From contig JAJZKS010000146.1 of the NCBI GenBank assembly GCA_021850835.1, positions 1 through 5,095 on the forward strand: DNA of 5,095 nucleotides. The letters run 5' to 3'. Position 1 is the stretch's first letter; the number at the start of each line of letters is the position of its first letter. A model generated the notes under the pieces. The model saw nothing but the letters and a program-made list of their open reading frames with translations, made no database searches and had not been told where the DNA came from. The translations under genes and the position numbers were made by a program. The stretch comes from Thermoplasmata archaeon. GTDB lineage: Archaea > Thermoplasmatota > Thermoplasmata > Thermoplasmatales > Thermoplasmataceae. Of this stretch, positions 1 to 5,095 are shown piece after piece.

Positions 1-77
1 CCGGATATTTCTTCCTCTTCGAAATACCTGATAAGTCCAGCGCCAGACTGGAATCCCTCAGATTTCTTATCCGCCAT
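1..77 (-). CDS. secG: SecG / Sec61-beta preprotein translocase subunit, N-terminal part only
   Basis: Small accessory subunit of the archaeal SecYEG (Sec61) channel that moves proteins across or into the cytoplasmic membrane. Only 25 full codons are visible, read leftward from an ATG at 77-75; the rest, including the expected single C-terminal membrane helix, lies beyond the left edge. The visible peptide starts MADKKSEGFQSG and continues AGLIRYFEEEE. A lysine-rich start, then Gln-Ser-(Ala/Gly)-Ala-Gly-Leu-Ile-Arg-Tyr-Phe and an acidic run, is the hallmark of archaeal SecG, a protein of about 50-60 residues. It lies 33 bp after the mevalonate 3-kinase stop codon on the same strand, so it may be cotranscribed, but a TATA-like box at 102-110 suggests its own promoter. 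A weak AGGT Shine-Dalgarno-like sequence sits 6 nt before the ATG. The identity rests on a short stretch, but the motif is distinctive. Confidence 0.85.
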   Translation of the reverse strand, partial: MADKKSEGFQSGAGLIRYFEEEEIS

Positions 78-101
78 ATTGGTACCTGATTTTAAAGAAG
101 G

Positions 102-110
102 TTATTTAAG
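102..110 (-). promoter_or_regulatory. Putative TATA box for secG
   Basis: On the minus strand this reads CTTAAATAA, close to the archaeal TATA consensus. Its centre is near 106, which predicts transcription starting near 79-82, only 2-5 nt before the secG ATG at 77. That spacing gives a leaderless or near-leaderless mRNA. The box directly abuts the stop codon (111-113) of the preceding kinase gene, so it lies in the intergenic spacer. Inferred from sequence and spacing only. Confidence 0.45.
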
Positions 111-1103
111 TTATGGCTTGGAACCGGTTGTAACTTTTGCCCCTTCAGCCACGCTGAGCAGAGACTGCCCATCGCAGAGTCCCCTGTACCTGTCTACAAT
201 CTCCTTCATATTTTTCTTTTCTGTAATCACAAAGACATTGCTTCCTCCAGTTACAATGTAAGACATCCACATCTCATCCCTGTCATGATCAACCTTCTGC
301 ATAAGCTTCCTCATTTCAGGCGTGATAATATTGACCCCAACACTCTCATTAAGCCTGTGATATTCCCCTGTATCCTGATGGGAAAGGTCAAAGATCCCTT
401 TTATGTCTCTTTGCTCTGATAATTTTACAAGTTCCTTCGCCTTCTTGGCTGTGCTCTCGATCCTCTTCGGATAGTCTGGGCTGTTTACAGCATTTTCATG
501 AATTCTGTCAGAGGGTTTTCTCTGCACATTGAAGCTGCACCCTATGACAACGTAATCCCTGAATGCCTCGGGACCCAGGAGTTGTTCAGTCCTGGCGTTC
601 TTCCCGTCAGCCCATGTAACGGTGAGACCCCCGTACAGGCTCCTTCCGACACTTTCTGAAATAGATCTGAGTTCATTTTCGAATGCAACCATATCATCTA
701 CGCCACCAGCCATTTCAGCTATGCAGGAACCCATGGCTGCTGCACCTGCATCAGAACTTCCGCTGAGAATTCCCACATTCCTGGACCTGAAAGACAGGGC
801 AGCTTCCTCACGCACTGCTAGATGGTTGAAAATTTTGCTGCGGTAATGATTTAGGATAACAAATGGAGATCTTCCAGATTCGGAATACTGCACTTCCTCT
901 CCATTGAGGTCACCAAATGGCGCCCCCCTGTTAACCATCACCTTTGTGTCAACCCATATATCCTGGCCAAGCCCAGTATAAGCGAATCCTGCTGATGTGT
1001 GCATTGGAATTCGCTTCGTCTTGTCAGAAATGCCACCGAGAAGGATCACGCCTATTGTCGGATATGCTCTGGCTTCTGAATAGTGAATGATCTCGTCGCT
1101 CAA
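111..1103 (-). CDS. Mevalonate 3-kinase (GHMP family, diphosphomevalonate decarboxylase-like)
   Basis: Cytoplasmic enzyme predicted to phosphorylate the 3-hydroxyl of mevalonate with ATP (EC 2.7.1.185), the first step of the Thermoplasma-type mevalonate route to archaeal lipids. The 330-residue protein resembles, from memory, Thermoplasma acidophilum Ta1305: AYPTIGVILLGG (13-24), HTSAGFAYT (35-43), the ATP-binding GILSGSSDAGAA (111-122), SESVGRSLYGGLTVTW (149-164), DIKGIFDL (233-240) and IVTGGSNVF (283-291). Compared with true diphosphomevalonate decarboxylases, the catalytic Lys is Leu21 and the catalytic Asp is Thr285, while Glu150 occupies the position of the mevalonate-binding Glu of Ta1305. 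That pattern favours a kinase over a decarboxylase. The start is TTG at 1103-1101: an in-frame stop lies at 1127-1125 and the first internal Met is residue 34, inside conserved sequence. The gene is transcribed divergently from gcvPA and is followed by secG. The closest alternative is the paralogous bisphosphomevalonate decarboxylase, disfavoured by the residues above. Confidence 0.88.
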   Translation of the reverse strand: MSDEIIHYSEARAYPTIGVILLGGISDKTKRIPMHTSAGFAYTGLGQDIWVDTKVMVNRGAPFGDLNGEEVQYSESGRSPFVILNHYRSKIFNHLAVREEAALSFRSRNVGILSGSSDAGAAAMGSCIAEMAGGVDDMVAFENELRSISESVGRSLYGGLTVTWADGKNARTEQLLGPEAFRDYVVIGCSFNVQRKPSDRIHENAVNSPDYPKRIESTAKKAKELVKLSEQRDIKGIFDLSHQDTGEYHRLNESVGVNIITPEMRKLMQKVDHDRDEMWMSYIVTGGSNVFVITEKKNMKEIVDRYRGLCDGQSLLSVAEGAKVTTGSKP

Positions 1104-1124
1104 TGTTGATTGGATATTCCTGCA

Positions 1125-1137
1125 TTATTAAATTTTT
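1125..1137 (-). promoter_or_regulatory. Putative TATA box for the mevalonate 3-kinase gene
   Basis: The minus strand reads AAAAATTTAATAA here, an A/T-rich box like archaeal TATA elements. Its centre near 1131 predicts a transcription start near 1105, practically at the TTG start codon (1103). No Shine-Dalgarno sequence lies at usable distance; the only purine run, AGGA at about 1121-1118, is 14 nt from the start. This fits a leaderless message. It is inferred from spacing, not proven. Confidence 0.45.
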
Positions 1138-1168
1138 ATCACGGGGTCTTTCCAGTAGTCACTTCCTA

Positions 1169-1190
1169 CAAATATTTGGTGAAAATACCA
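1169..1190. promoter_or_regulatory. Small palindromes in the divergent promoter region, possible regulator site
   Basis: Two inverted repeats overlap by two bases between the divergent promoters. CAAATATTTG at 1169-1178 is a perfect 10-bp palindrome. TGGT at 1177-1180 is mirrored by ACCA at 1187-1190 with a 6-nt spacer. They lie about 20-40 bp upstream of the gcvPA TATA box, where an archaeal activator could bind, and about 35 bp upstream of the kinase TATA box. No known operator is recognised, and an A/T-rich palindrome of this size can occur by chance. Confidence 0.2.
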
Positions 1191-1210
1191 GAAGAGCAAG
1201 CTCCTCAGAT

Positions 1211-1220
1211 AAAATATATA
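1211..1220 (+). promoter_or_regulatory. TATA box for the gcvPA-gcvPB operon
   Basis: AAAATATATA is a strong archaeal TATA-like element in a region with no coding signal. With its centre near 1216, transcription should start near 1242, giving a leader of about 7-8 nt before the gcvPA ATG at 1250. No Shine-Dalgarno sequence precedes that ATG, which agrees with near-leaderless initiation of the first gene of the operon. The exact start site is inferred. Confidence 0.55.
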
Positions 1221-1249
1221 CGGCGAAATTATTGTGTTGCTGAGCCCCT

Positions 1250-2593
1250 ATGTCTGTCAATCAAGAACATAATGAAATGCTCAATTTTCTGCAAATAAAA
1301 GATAAGAACGATCTCTTTTCCGATGTTCCCCAGAATGTTAAGAAGAAAGGACTGAATATGAACAGGGGAATTTCTGAATATGAGCTCCTGGAAGAAGCCA
1401 GAAGTTATTCACTTATGAATAATGGGCCGGGAATGACGAATTTCCTTGGCAATGGCCTCTATGACCGTGTAATTCCCACCTCTGTTGATTCCCTTATTGG
1501 GAGAACAGAGTTCCTGACCTCATACACCCCCTATCAGGCAGAAATGTCCCAGGGCGTGCTCCAGTCACTTTTTGAATACCAGAGCCTGATGTGTCAGCTC
1601 ACTGGAATGGATGTTACAAATTCCTCAATGTACGATGGATACACAGCACTGGGGGAAGCTGTGAGGATGGCGTACAGGATCAATGAGAAGACTGAAATCC
1701 TTCTTCCAGAGACAATTTACAATGGGAAGCTTGAGGTCATCAGGAGTTACATGGCAGGCATCCATGTTAAGCTACTTTTTTACAAAGTAGATATGAAATC
1801 AGGACACATTGACCTTGATGATATCAGATCCAAAGTCAGTGCCAGCACCTCTGCAATTGTGTGCGAACAGCCTAATGGACTCGGCATTATTGACGAGAAT
1901 GTGTTCAAGCTGCAGGAAATAAAGAAAGATGCTCTTCTCATCGCCTACGTAGATCCAATTTCCCTGGGCATTCTCAGGGAGCCGGGATCATATGGTGCGG
2001 ACATAGTGGTTGCGGAGGGCCAGCAACTTGGGATTCATAGGAGTTTTGGCGGCCCGCTTCTCGGGATACTCTCTTTCAAGAATGACTACATCAGAAGGTC
2101 ACCAGGCCGTATCATTGGTGAAAGTCTTGATGCCAACGGAAAGAGGGCATTTGTCATGACCCTTCAGACCAGGGAACAGCACATAAGAAGGGAGAAAGCC
2201 ATGAGCAATATATGCACCAACCAGGCTCTCATGGCAATTGCGGCCGCATCTTATATCAGCATTGTTGGAGCAGATGGACTTAGAAAAGTGGCGACTCTCA
2301 CTTACCAGAATTCCAAAAAACTCAGAAGTACGCTTTCCAATACTGGAAAACTATCCAAAGGACAGCTTACAGGGAAACCATTCTCAGATGTTTTGGTCTC
2401 ATTGGCCTCTCCAGTGGAGAAACTTCAGGACAAACTTTTTGACAGGGGAATTCTTGGTGGCGTCCCACTTGCAAGATTCCTCTCCCACGGAAAGGCTGAA
2501 GGCATACCAAATTCATACTTTTTCTCAGTGACGGAGAAAACTCAGGAACGGGACATAGAGCAGCTAGTTAAAACACTGGAAGTGATTTCATGA
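1250..2593 (+). CDS. gcvPA: Glycine dehydrogenase (decarboxylating) subunit 1, GcvPA
   Basis: Alpha subunit of the split P-protein of the glycine cleavage system (EC 1.4.4.2). With GcvPB it decarboxylates glycine and passes the aminomethyl group to lipoyl-GcvH in the cytoplasm. The 447 residues match the family's usual length of about 440-450. Family landmarks in order are EMLNFLQI (9-16), FLGNGLYD (65-72), EFLTSYTPYQAEMSQG (87-102), LTGMDVTNSSMYDG (117-130), AEGQQLG (255-261) with SFGGPLLG (265-272), PGRIIGESLDANGKRAF (285-301) and REQHIRREKAMSNICTNQAL (308-327). As usual for this subunit, no PLP lysine motif is seen; that lies in GcvPB. ATG at 1250 is the furthest start possible because an in-frame TGA lies at 1241-1243. 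Some normally well-kept positions differ, for example FLGNGLYDRVIP where the family usually has FLGAG-Y-HY-P. The last 4 bp overlap gcvPB, so the two are surely cotranscribed. Confidence 0.96.
   Translation: MSVNQEHNEMLNFLQIKDKNDLFSDVPQNVKKKGLNMNRGISEYELLEEARSYSLMNNGPGMTNFLGNGLYDRVIPTSVDSLIGRTEFLTSYTPYQAEMSQGVLQSLFEYQSLMCQLTGMDVTNSSMYDGYTALGEAVRMAYRINEKTEILLPETIYNGKLEVIRSYMAGIHVKLLFYKVDMKSGHIDLDDIRSKVSASTSAIVCEQPNGLGIIDENVFKLQEIKKDALLIAYVDPISLGILREPGSYGADIVVAEGQQLGIHRSFGGPLLGILSFKNDYIRRSPGRIIGESLDANGKRAFVMTLQTREQHIRREKAMSNICTNQALMAIAAASYISIVGADGLRKVATLTYQNSKKLRSTLSNTGKLSKGQLTGKPFSDVLVSLASPVEKLQDKLFDRGILGGVPLARFLSHGKAEGIPNSYFFSVTEKTQERDIEQLVKTLEVIS
2578..2586 (+). promoter_or_regulatory. Shine-Dalgarno sequence for gcvPB
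   Basis: GGAAGTGAT, inside the last codons of gcvPA, differs at one base from the full archaeal Shine-Dalgarno sequence GGAGGTGAT. Its GGAAG core ends 7 nt before the gcvPB ATG at 2590. The contrast with the leader gene gcvPA, which has no such site, supports operon-internal, SD-dependent initiation here and confirms the gcvPB start. Confidence 0.7.
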
Positions 2594-4032
2594 GCTACAG
2601 GCAGGCTTCGTACGATGAACCTTTCATTGGGGAACTTCGTTCAGGAACCACCTACAAGATACCTGGCAAGGTAGAGCCTGACGCACTAAGCGACCTCCCT
2701 TCCGGTTCCCTCAGAAAGGAACTCCCACTTCCGGAAGTGGCCGAATACGATGTTGTGAGGCATTTCACAAGGCTCTCCCAGATGAACTATAGCGTTGACC
2801 TTGGCATGTACCCGCTGGGGTCATGCACCATGAAGTTCAACCCAAAATTCGCTGACCGGGTATCCACTTTCGAGGGTTTCAGCGAAATACATCCGCTTCA
2901 GCCTGAAAAATCTGTCCAGGGTTCTCTGAGAGTAATGTATGAACTCCAGGAGTACCTCAAGGAACTCTCGGACATGGATGCAATCACGCTACAACCCCTT
3001 GCAGGCGCCCATGGTGAGTACACCGGCATACTTATAATCCGGAAATACCACGAAGACAGGGGAGAGTTGGACAAGAGAACGGAGATTATCATTCCTGATT
3101 CGGCCCATGGAACCAATCCCGCTTCCGCTGCAATGGGCGGATTTGATGTTGTGGAAATCCCTTCCGGGGAAAAGGGGACTGTTGACCTGGAAGCCCTAAA
3201 GGCAGCCTTGTCGGAAAAAACTGCGGCATTCATGATAACAAACCCGAACACCCTGGGAATATTCGAAGACCAGATAACAGAGATTGCGAAGCTTGTCCAT
3301 GAAGCGGGCGCTCTTCTCTATTATGATGGAGCTAACTTCAATGCAATAATGGGGGTAACTTCACCCGGACTCATGGGTTTTGACATTGTCCACTTTAACC
3401 TGCACAAGACATTTGCAACACCACATGGCGGCGGCGGGCCTGGATCCGGTCCCGTAGCAGTAAGGGGAAGCCTCAAGAATTTCCTTCCGGTTCCCACTGT
3501 AGGAAAAGAAGGGGACAGGTACTTCCTTGACTATACCCATCCCAAAACCATAGGGCAGGTATCCTCCTATTTTGGATCGTTCAACATGATGCTCCGCGCC
3601 TGGTCATATATCACCTACCACGGATCTGATGGGCTGAAAGAGAACACCGTGAACGCTGTCCTCAATGCAAACTACCTTGCCAGGAAACTGGCAGGAAAAT
3701 TCAAGATACCTTACAAAGCGTTGAAGAAACACGAACTGGTCCTATCAACAGAAAACACTGGAAAGAGAGCACTTGACCTGGCCAAATATCTCATTGACCA
3801 TGGGATACATGCCCCAACCGTGTATTTCCCGCTCATCGTCCATGAAGCAATGATGATTGAACCAACGGAATCAGTATCCAAAGCCGACCTGGACCAATAT
3901 GCGGATATCCTCCTTAAGAGCCTTGATGAACAGGAGGCAGAGTTGAAGAAAATGCCAAGGAACCTATCTGTTGGGAGAATAGATGAGGTCAGGGCTGCCA
4001 GGGACCTTAAAGTAAGGTGGAAATTAGAGTAA
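2590..4032 (+). CDS. gcvPB: Glycine dehydrogenase (decarboxylating) subunit 2, GcvPB (PLP-binding)
   Basis: Beta subunit of the split P-protein of the glycine cleavage system, carrying the pyridoxal-phosphate cofactor that forms the Schiff base with glycine. Its 480 residues match full-length family members. Landmarks are MYPLGSCTMKFNP (73-85), PLAGAHGEYTG (136-146), SAHGTNPASAAMGGF (171-185), TNPNTLGIFE (217-226), YYDGANFNAIMG (244-255) and FNLHKTFATPHGGGGPGSGP (269-288). Lys273 in the His-Lys-Thr motif is the predicted PLP lysine, and the glycine-rich loop 280-287 follows it. MIEPTES (422-428) is the usual C-terminal motif. The ATG overlaps the gcvPA stop (ATGA) and has a near-consensus Shine-Dalgarno sequence. 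GcvH, GcvT and lipoamide dehydrogenase are not in this window. The 3' end overlaps the convergent enolase-superfamily gene by 9 bp. No defect is seen in any active-site motif. Confidence 0.97.
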   Translation: MSYRQASYDEPFIGELRSGTTYKIPGKVEPDALSDLPSGSLRKELPLPEVAEYDVVRHFTRLSQMNYSVDLGMYPLGSCTMKFNPKFADRVSTFEGFSEIHPLQPEKSVQGSLRVMYELQEYLKELSDMDAITLQPLAGAHGEYTGILIIRKYHEDRGELDKRTEIIIPDSAHGTNPASAAMGGFDVVEIPSGEKGTVDLEALKAALSEKTAAFMITNPNTLGIFEDQITEIAKLVHEAGALLYYDGANFNAIMGVTSPGLMGFDIVHFNLHKTFATPHGGGGPGSGPVAVRGSLKNFLPVPTVGKEGDRYFLDYTHPKTIGQVSSYFGSFNMMLRAWSYITYHGSDGLKENTVNAVLNANYLARKLAGKFKIPYKALKKHELVLSTENTGKRALDLAKYLIDHGIHAPTVYFPLIVHEAMMIEPTESVSKADLDQYADILLKSLDEQEAELKKMPRNLSVGRIDEVRAARDLKVRWKLE

Positions 4033-5095
4033 CCTTACTCTGTCAAGGGTTACTTTTTCCAGCCTTTCCCTGTCTATTTCGACGCCAATTCCAGGCCCCT
4101 CCATGGGAGTGATGAATCCGTCTTCCATAATGAAGGGATTCTTCACAATGTCTTTTTCAAAGTATTTTTCATTTGGCGATGTGTCGCCTGGAGAATCTAT
4201 GTAGGCACTGGATGCAAGGGCGATATTGAATGCCCGTCCCACACCAGTCTCCAGCATCCCGCCGACCCATGTGTGCAGCCCATGTTCCCTTGCAAGCTTT
4301 GCTATGGCCAAGGACTCTGTGAAGCCGGATACCCTGCCGGGCTTGATATTTATCACTGTGCAGGCTTTGGCCTCTATTGCCTTCCTTACTCGATCCCTTG
4401 AAACAATGGATTCGTCCAGGCAGATTGGAGTCCTGATCCTCTTTGCAAGTTCTGCATGGTCAATGATATCATCATGGTCTAGAGGCTGCTCCATATAGAC
4501 TAGACCATACTTATCCAGAGCCCTTAAGGCCTCGGTGTCTTCTAATGTGAAATCTGTGTTTGCATCCACACTCAGCGGGAAATCCCCAATTGCAGATCGC
4601 ACGTTACTGACTATTTCCTCTTCCTTTCCTTTCTTAATCTTTACCTTTATTCGCTTGTATCCAAGCTCTACTGCTTTGGATGTCTGCTTCCTCATTTCAT
4701 CCGGGTCGGCCATTCCGATTGAGATTCCGACCTGTGCCTTGCCGTTGGTCTTTCCAATGTACCTGTATAGTGGTGTCCCCTCCGCCTTGGCATGATAATC
4801 CCAGAGTAGCATTTCTAAGGCAGCTTTAGCCATAAGGTGTCCTTTGACGAATTTGACCCTATTCAGGAATACCCCCGGTTTAGGAACGTCTTTCAATTGT
4901 TCAGCGAGATACGCCTCAATTATGTGGAATGCAGTATTATTGTCCTCATAACTGTAAAATGGGCCCTTGTCTGTCACAGCTTCGGAAAAAGCAGTAATCC
5001 CGTTATGGATCAACTCGAAAACAAGCGCAGCCCTGTGATCCTGGGCACCGAAACTTGTTACAAAAGGGGTCTTGAGAGGCAGGGAAACCCTGTGG
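4024..5095 (-). CDS. Enolase-superfamily enzyme of the N-succinylamino acid racemase / o-succinylbenzoate synthase group, N-terminus cut by the right edge
   Basis: Cytoplasmic, metal-dependent enzyme of the muconate-lactonizing subgroup. Numbering from the first visible codon (5094-5092), 356 residues are present. The capping domain begins with SLPLKTPFVTSFG, a typical family N-terminus, so only about ten residues should be missing. The barrel holds the full catalytic set: KVK (150-152) with general base Lys152, metal ligands Asp177 (VDAN), Glu202 (MEQPL) and Asp227 (LDES), and Lys251 (INIKPGR). Arg254, three residues after that lysine, is the residue associated with racemase activity in the NSAR/OSBS subfamily. 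GGMLETGVGR and SPGDTS are also subfamily-typical. A TTG at 5013-5011 is an internal Leu codon, not the start, because homologous sequence continues in frame to the edge. Function may be MenC in menaquinone synthesis or N-succinylamino acid racemization; sequence alone does not settle this. No men genes are visible nearby. Confidence 0.9.
   Translation of the reverse strand, partial: HRVSLPLKTPFVTSFGAQDHRAALVFELIHNGITAFSEAVTDKGPFYSYEDNNTAFHIIEAYLAEQLKDVPKPGVFLNRVKFVKGHLMAKAALEMLLWDYHAKAEGTPLYRYIGKTNGKAQVGISIGMADPDEMRKQTSKAVELGYKRIKVKIKKGKEEEIVSNVRSAIGDFPLSVDANTDFTLEDTEALRALDKYGLVYMEQPLDHDDIIDHAELAKRIRTPICLDESIVSRDRVRKAIEAKACTVINIKPGRVSGFTESLAIAKLAREHGLHTWVGGMLETGVGRAFNIALASSAYIDSPGDTSPNEKYFEKDIVKNPFIMEDGFITPMEGPGIGVEIDRERLEKVTLDRVRLL
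4026..4058 (+). terminator. Possible terminator hairpin at the convergent gene ends
   Basis: AGAGTAACC (4026-4034) can pair with GGTTACTTT (4048-4056) through nine positions including one G-U pair. A run of five T (4054-4058) ends the structure, as in a U-rich archaeal transcript end for the gcvPA-gcvPB operon. The first arm also forms a tight inverted repeat with TTACTCT at 4035-4041, an alternative fold. Both stop codons lie at or in this element. The T run is short, so the call is tentative. Confidence 0.3.

Noticed and set aside
79..261. Plus-strand 60-codon open frame over the end of the kinase gene
   Set aside because: It lies antisense to the conserved C-terminal coding sequence of mevalonate 3-kinase and has no family resemblance or promoter.
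622..846. Plus-strand 74-codon open frame over the kinase ATP-binding region
   Set aside because: It is antisense to the SGSSDAG and SESVGRS motif regions of mevalonate 3-kinase and has no independent support.
1123..1125. ATG at 1125-1123 as the start of the mevalonate 3-kinase
   Set aside because: It is not in the kinase frame; using it would need an indel that cannot be shown from this sequence alone.
1104..1249. Glycine riboswitch upstream of gcvPA
   Set aside because: The TATA box predicts a leader of only about 8 nt, too short for any aptamer, and no riboswitch-like helices are seen.
1110..1298. Plus-strand 62-codon open frame in the divergent intergenic region
   Set aside because: It runs through the gcvPA promoter and into the gcvPA coding region in another frame, and its product resembles nothing known to me.
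2238..2531. Plus-strand 97-codon open frame inside gcvPA
   Set aside because: It is an alternative frame within the conserved C-terminal part of GcvPA; no start signal or homology is seen.
2898..3251. Minus-strand 117-codon open frame inside gcvPB
   Set aside because: It is fully antisense to highly conserved GcvPB motifs; the open frame is a by-product of gcvPB codon use.
4226..4795. Two plus-strand open frames (90 and 86 codons) opposite the enolase-superfamily gene
   Set aside because: Both are antisense to its catalytic barrel, where the coding constraint is explained by the minus-strand protein.

Overview
The window looks like chromosomal DNA from an archaeon of the order Thermoplasmatales. 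A GHMP-family protein has the residue pattern of mevalonate 3-kinase, an enzyme known from the Thermoplasma-type mevalonate route. A short edge fragment has the N-terminus of archaeal SecG (Sec61 beta). Genes that begin transcription units have A/T-rich TATA-like boxes about 25-35 bp before the start codon and no good Shine-Dalgarno sequence, as expected for leaderless or near-leaderless archaeal transcripts. No mobile element, CRISPR array, tRNA or rRNA is visible.

Layout. The left part is on the minus strand: a mevalonate 3-kinase gene (1103 to 111) followed by the first 25 codons of secG (77 to the left edge). A divergent intergenic region of 146 bp (1104-1249) holds a promoter for each direction plus two small palindromic elements. 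On the plus strand lies a two-gene operon for the split P-protein of the glycine cleavage system: gcvPA (1250-2593) and gcvPB (2590-4032), which overlap by 4 bp. The right part is a minus-strand enolase-superfamily gene of the N-succinylamino acid racemase / o-succinylbenzoate synthase type. It runs off the right edge, and its stop codon lies inside the last codons of gcvPB, so the two genes meet tail to tail with a 9-bp overlap.

How the genes work together. GcvPA and GcvPB form one enzyme, the PLP-dependent glycine decarboxylase. GcvH, GcvT and lipoamide dehydrogenase, which are needed for the full system, are not here. Mevalonate 3-kinase feeds isoprenoid (archaeal lipid) synthesis. SecG is part of the membrane protein translocation channel. 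The enolase-superfamily enzyme acts either in menaquinone synthesis (MenC) or in N-succinylamino acid racemization. These look like separate housekeeping functions that happen to be neighbours. I see no dedicated novel multi-gene system. The points most worth checking are the mevalonate 3-kinase assignment and its TTG start, the secG promoter inside the end of the kinase gene, the overlapping convergent stops, and the unresolved substrate of the racemase-like enzyme.
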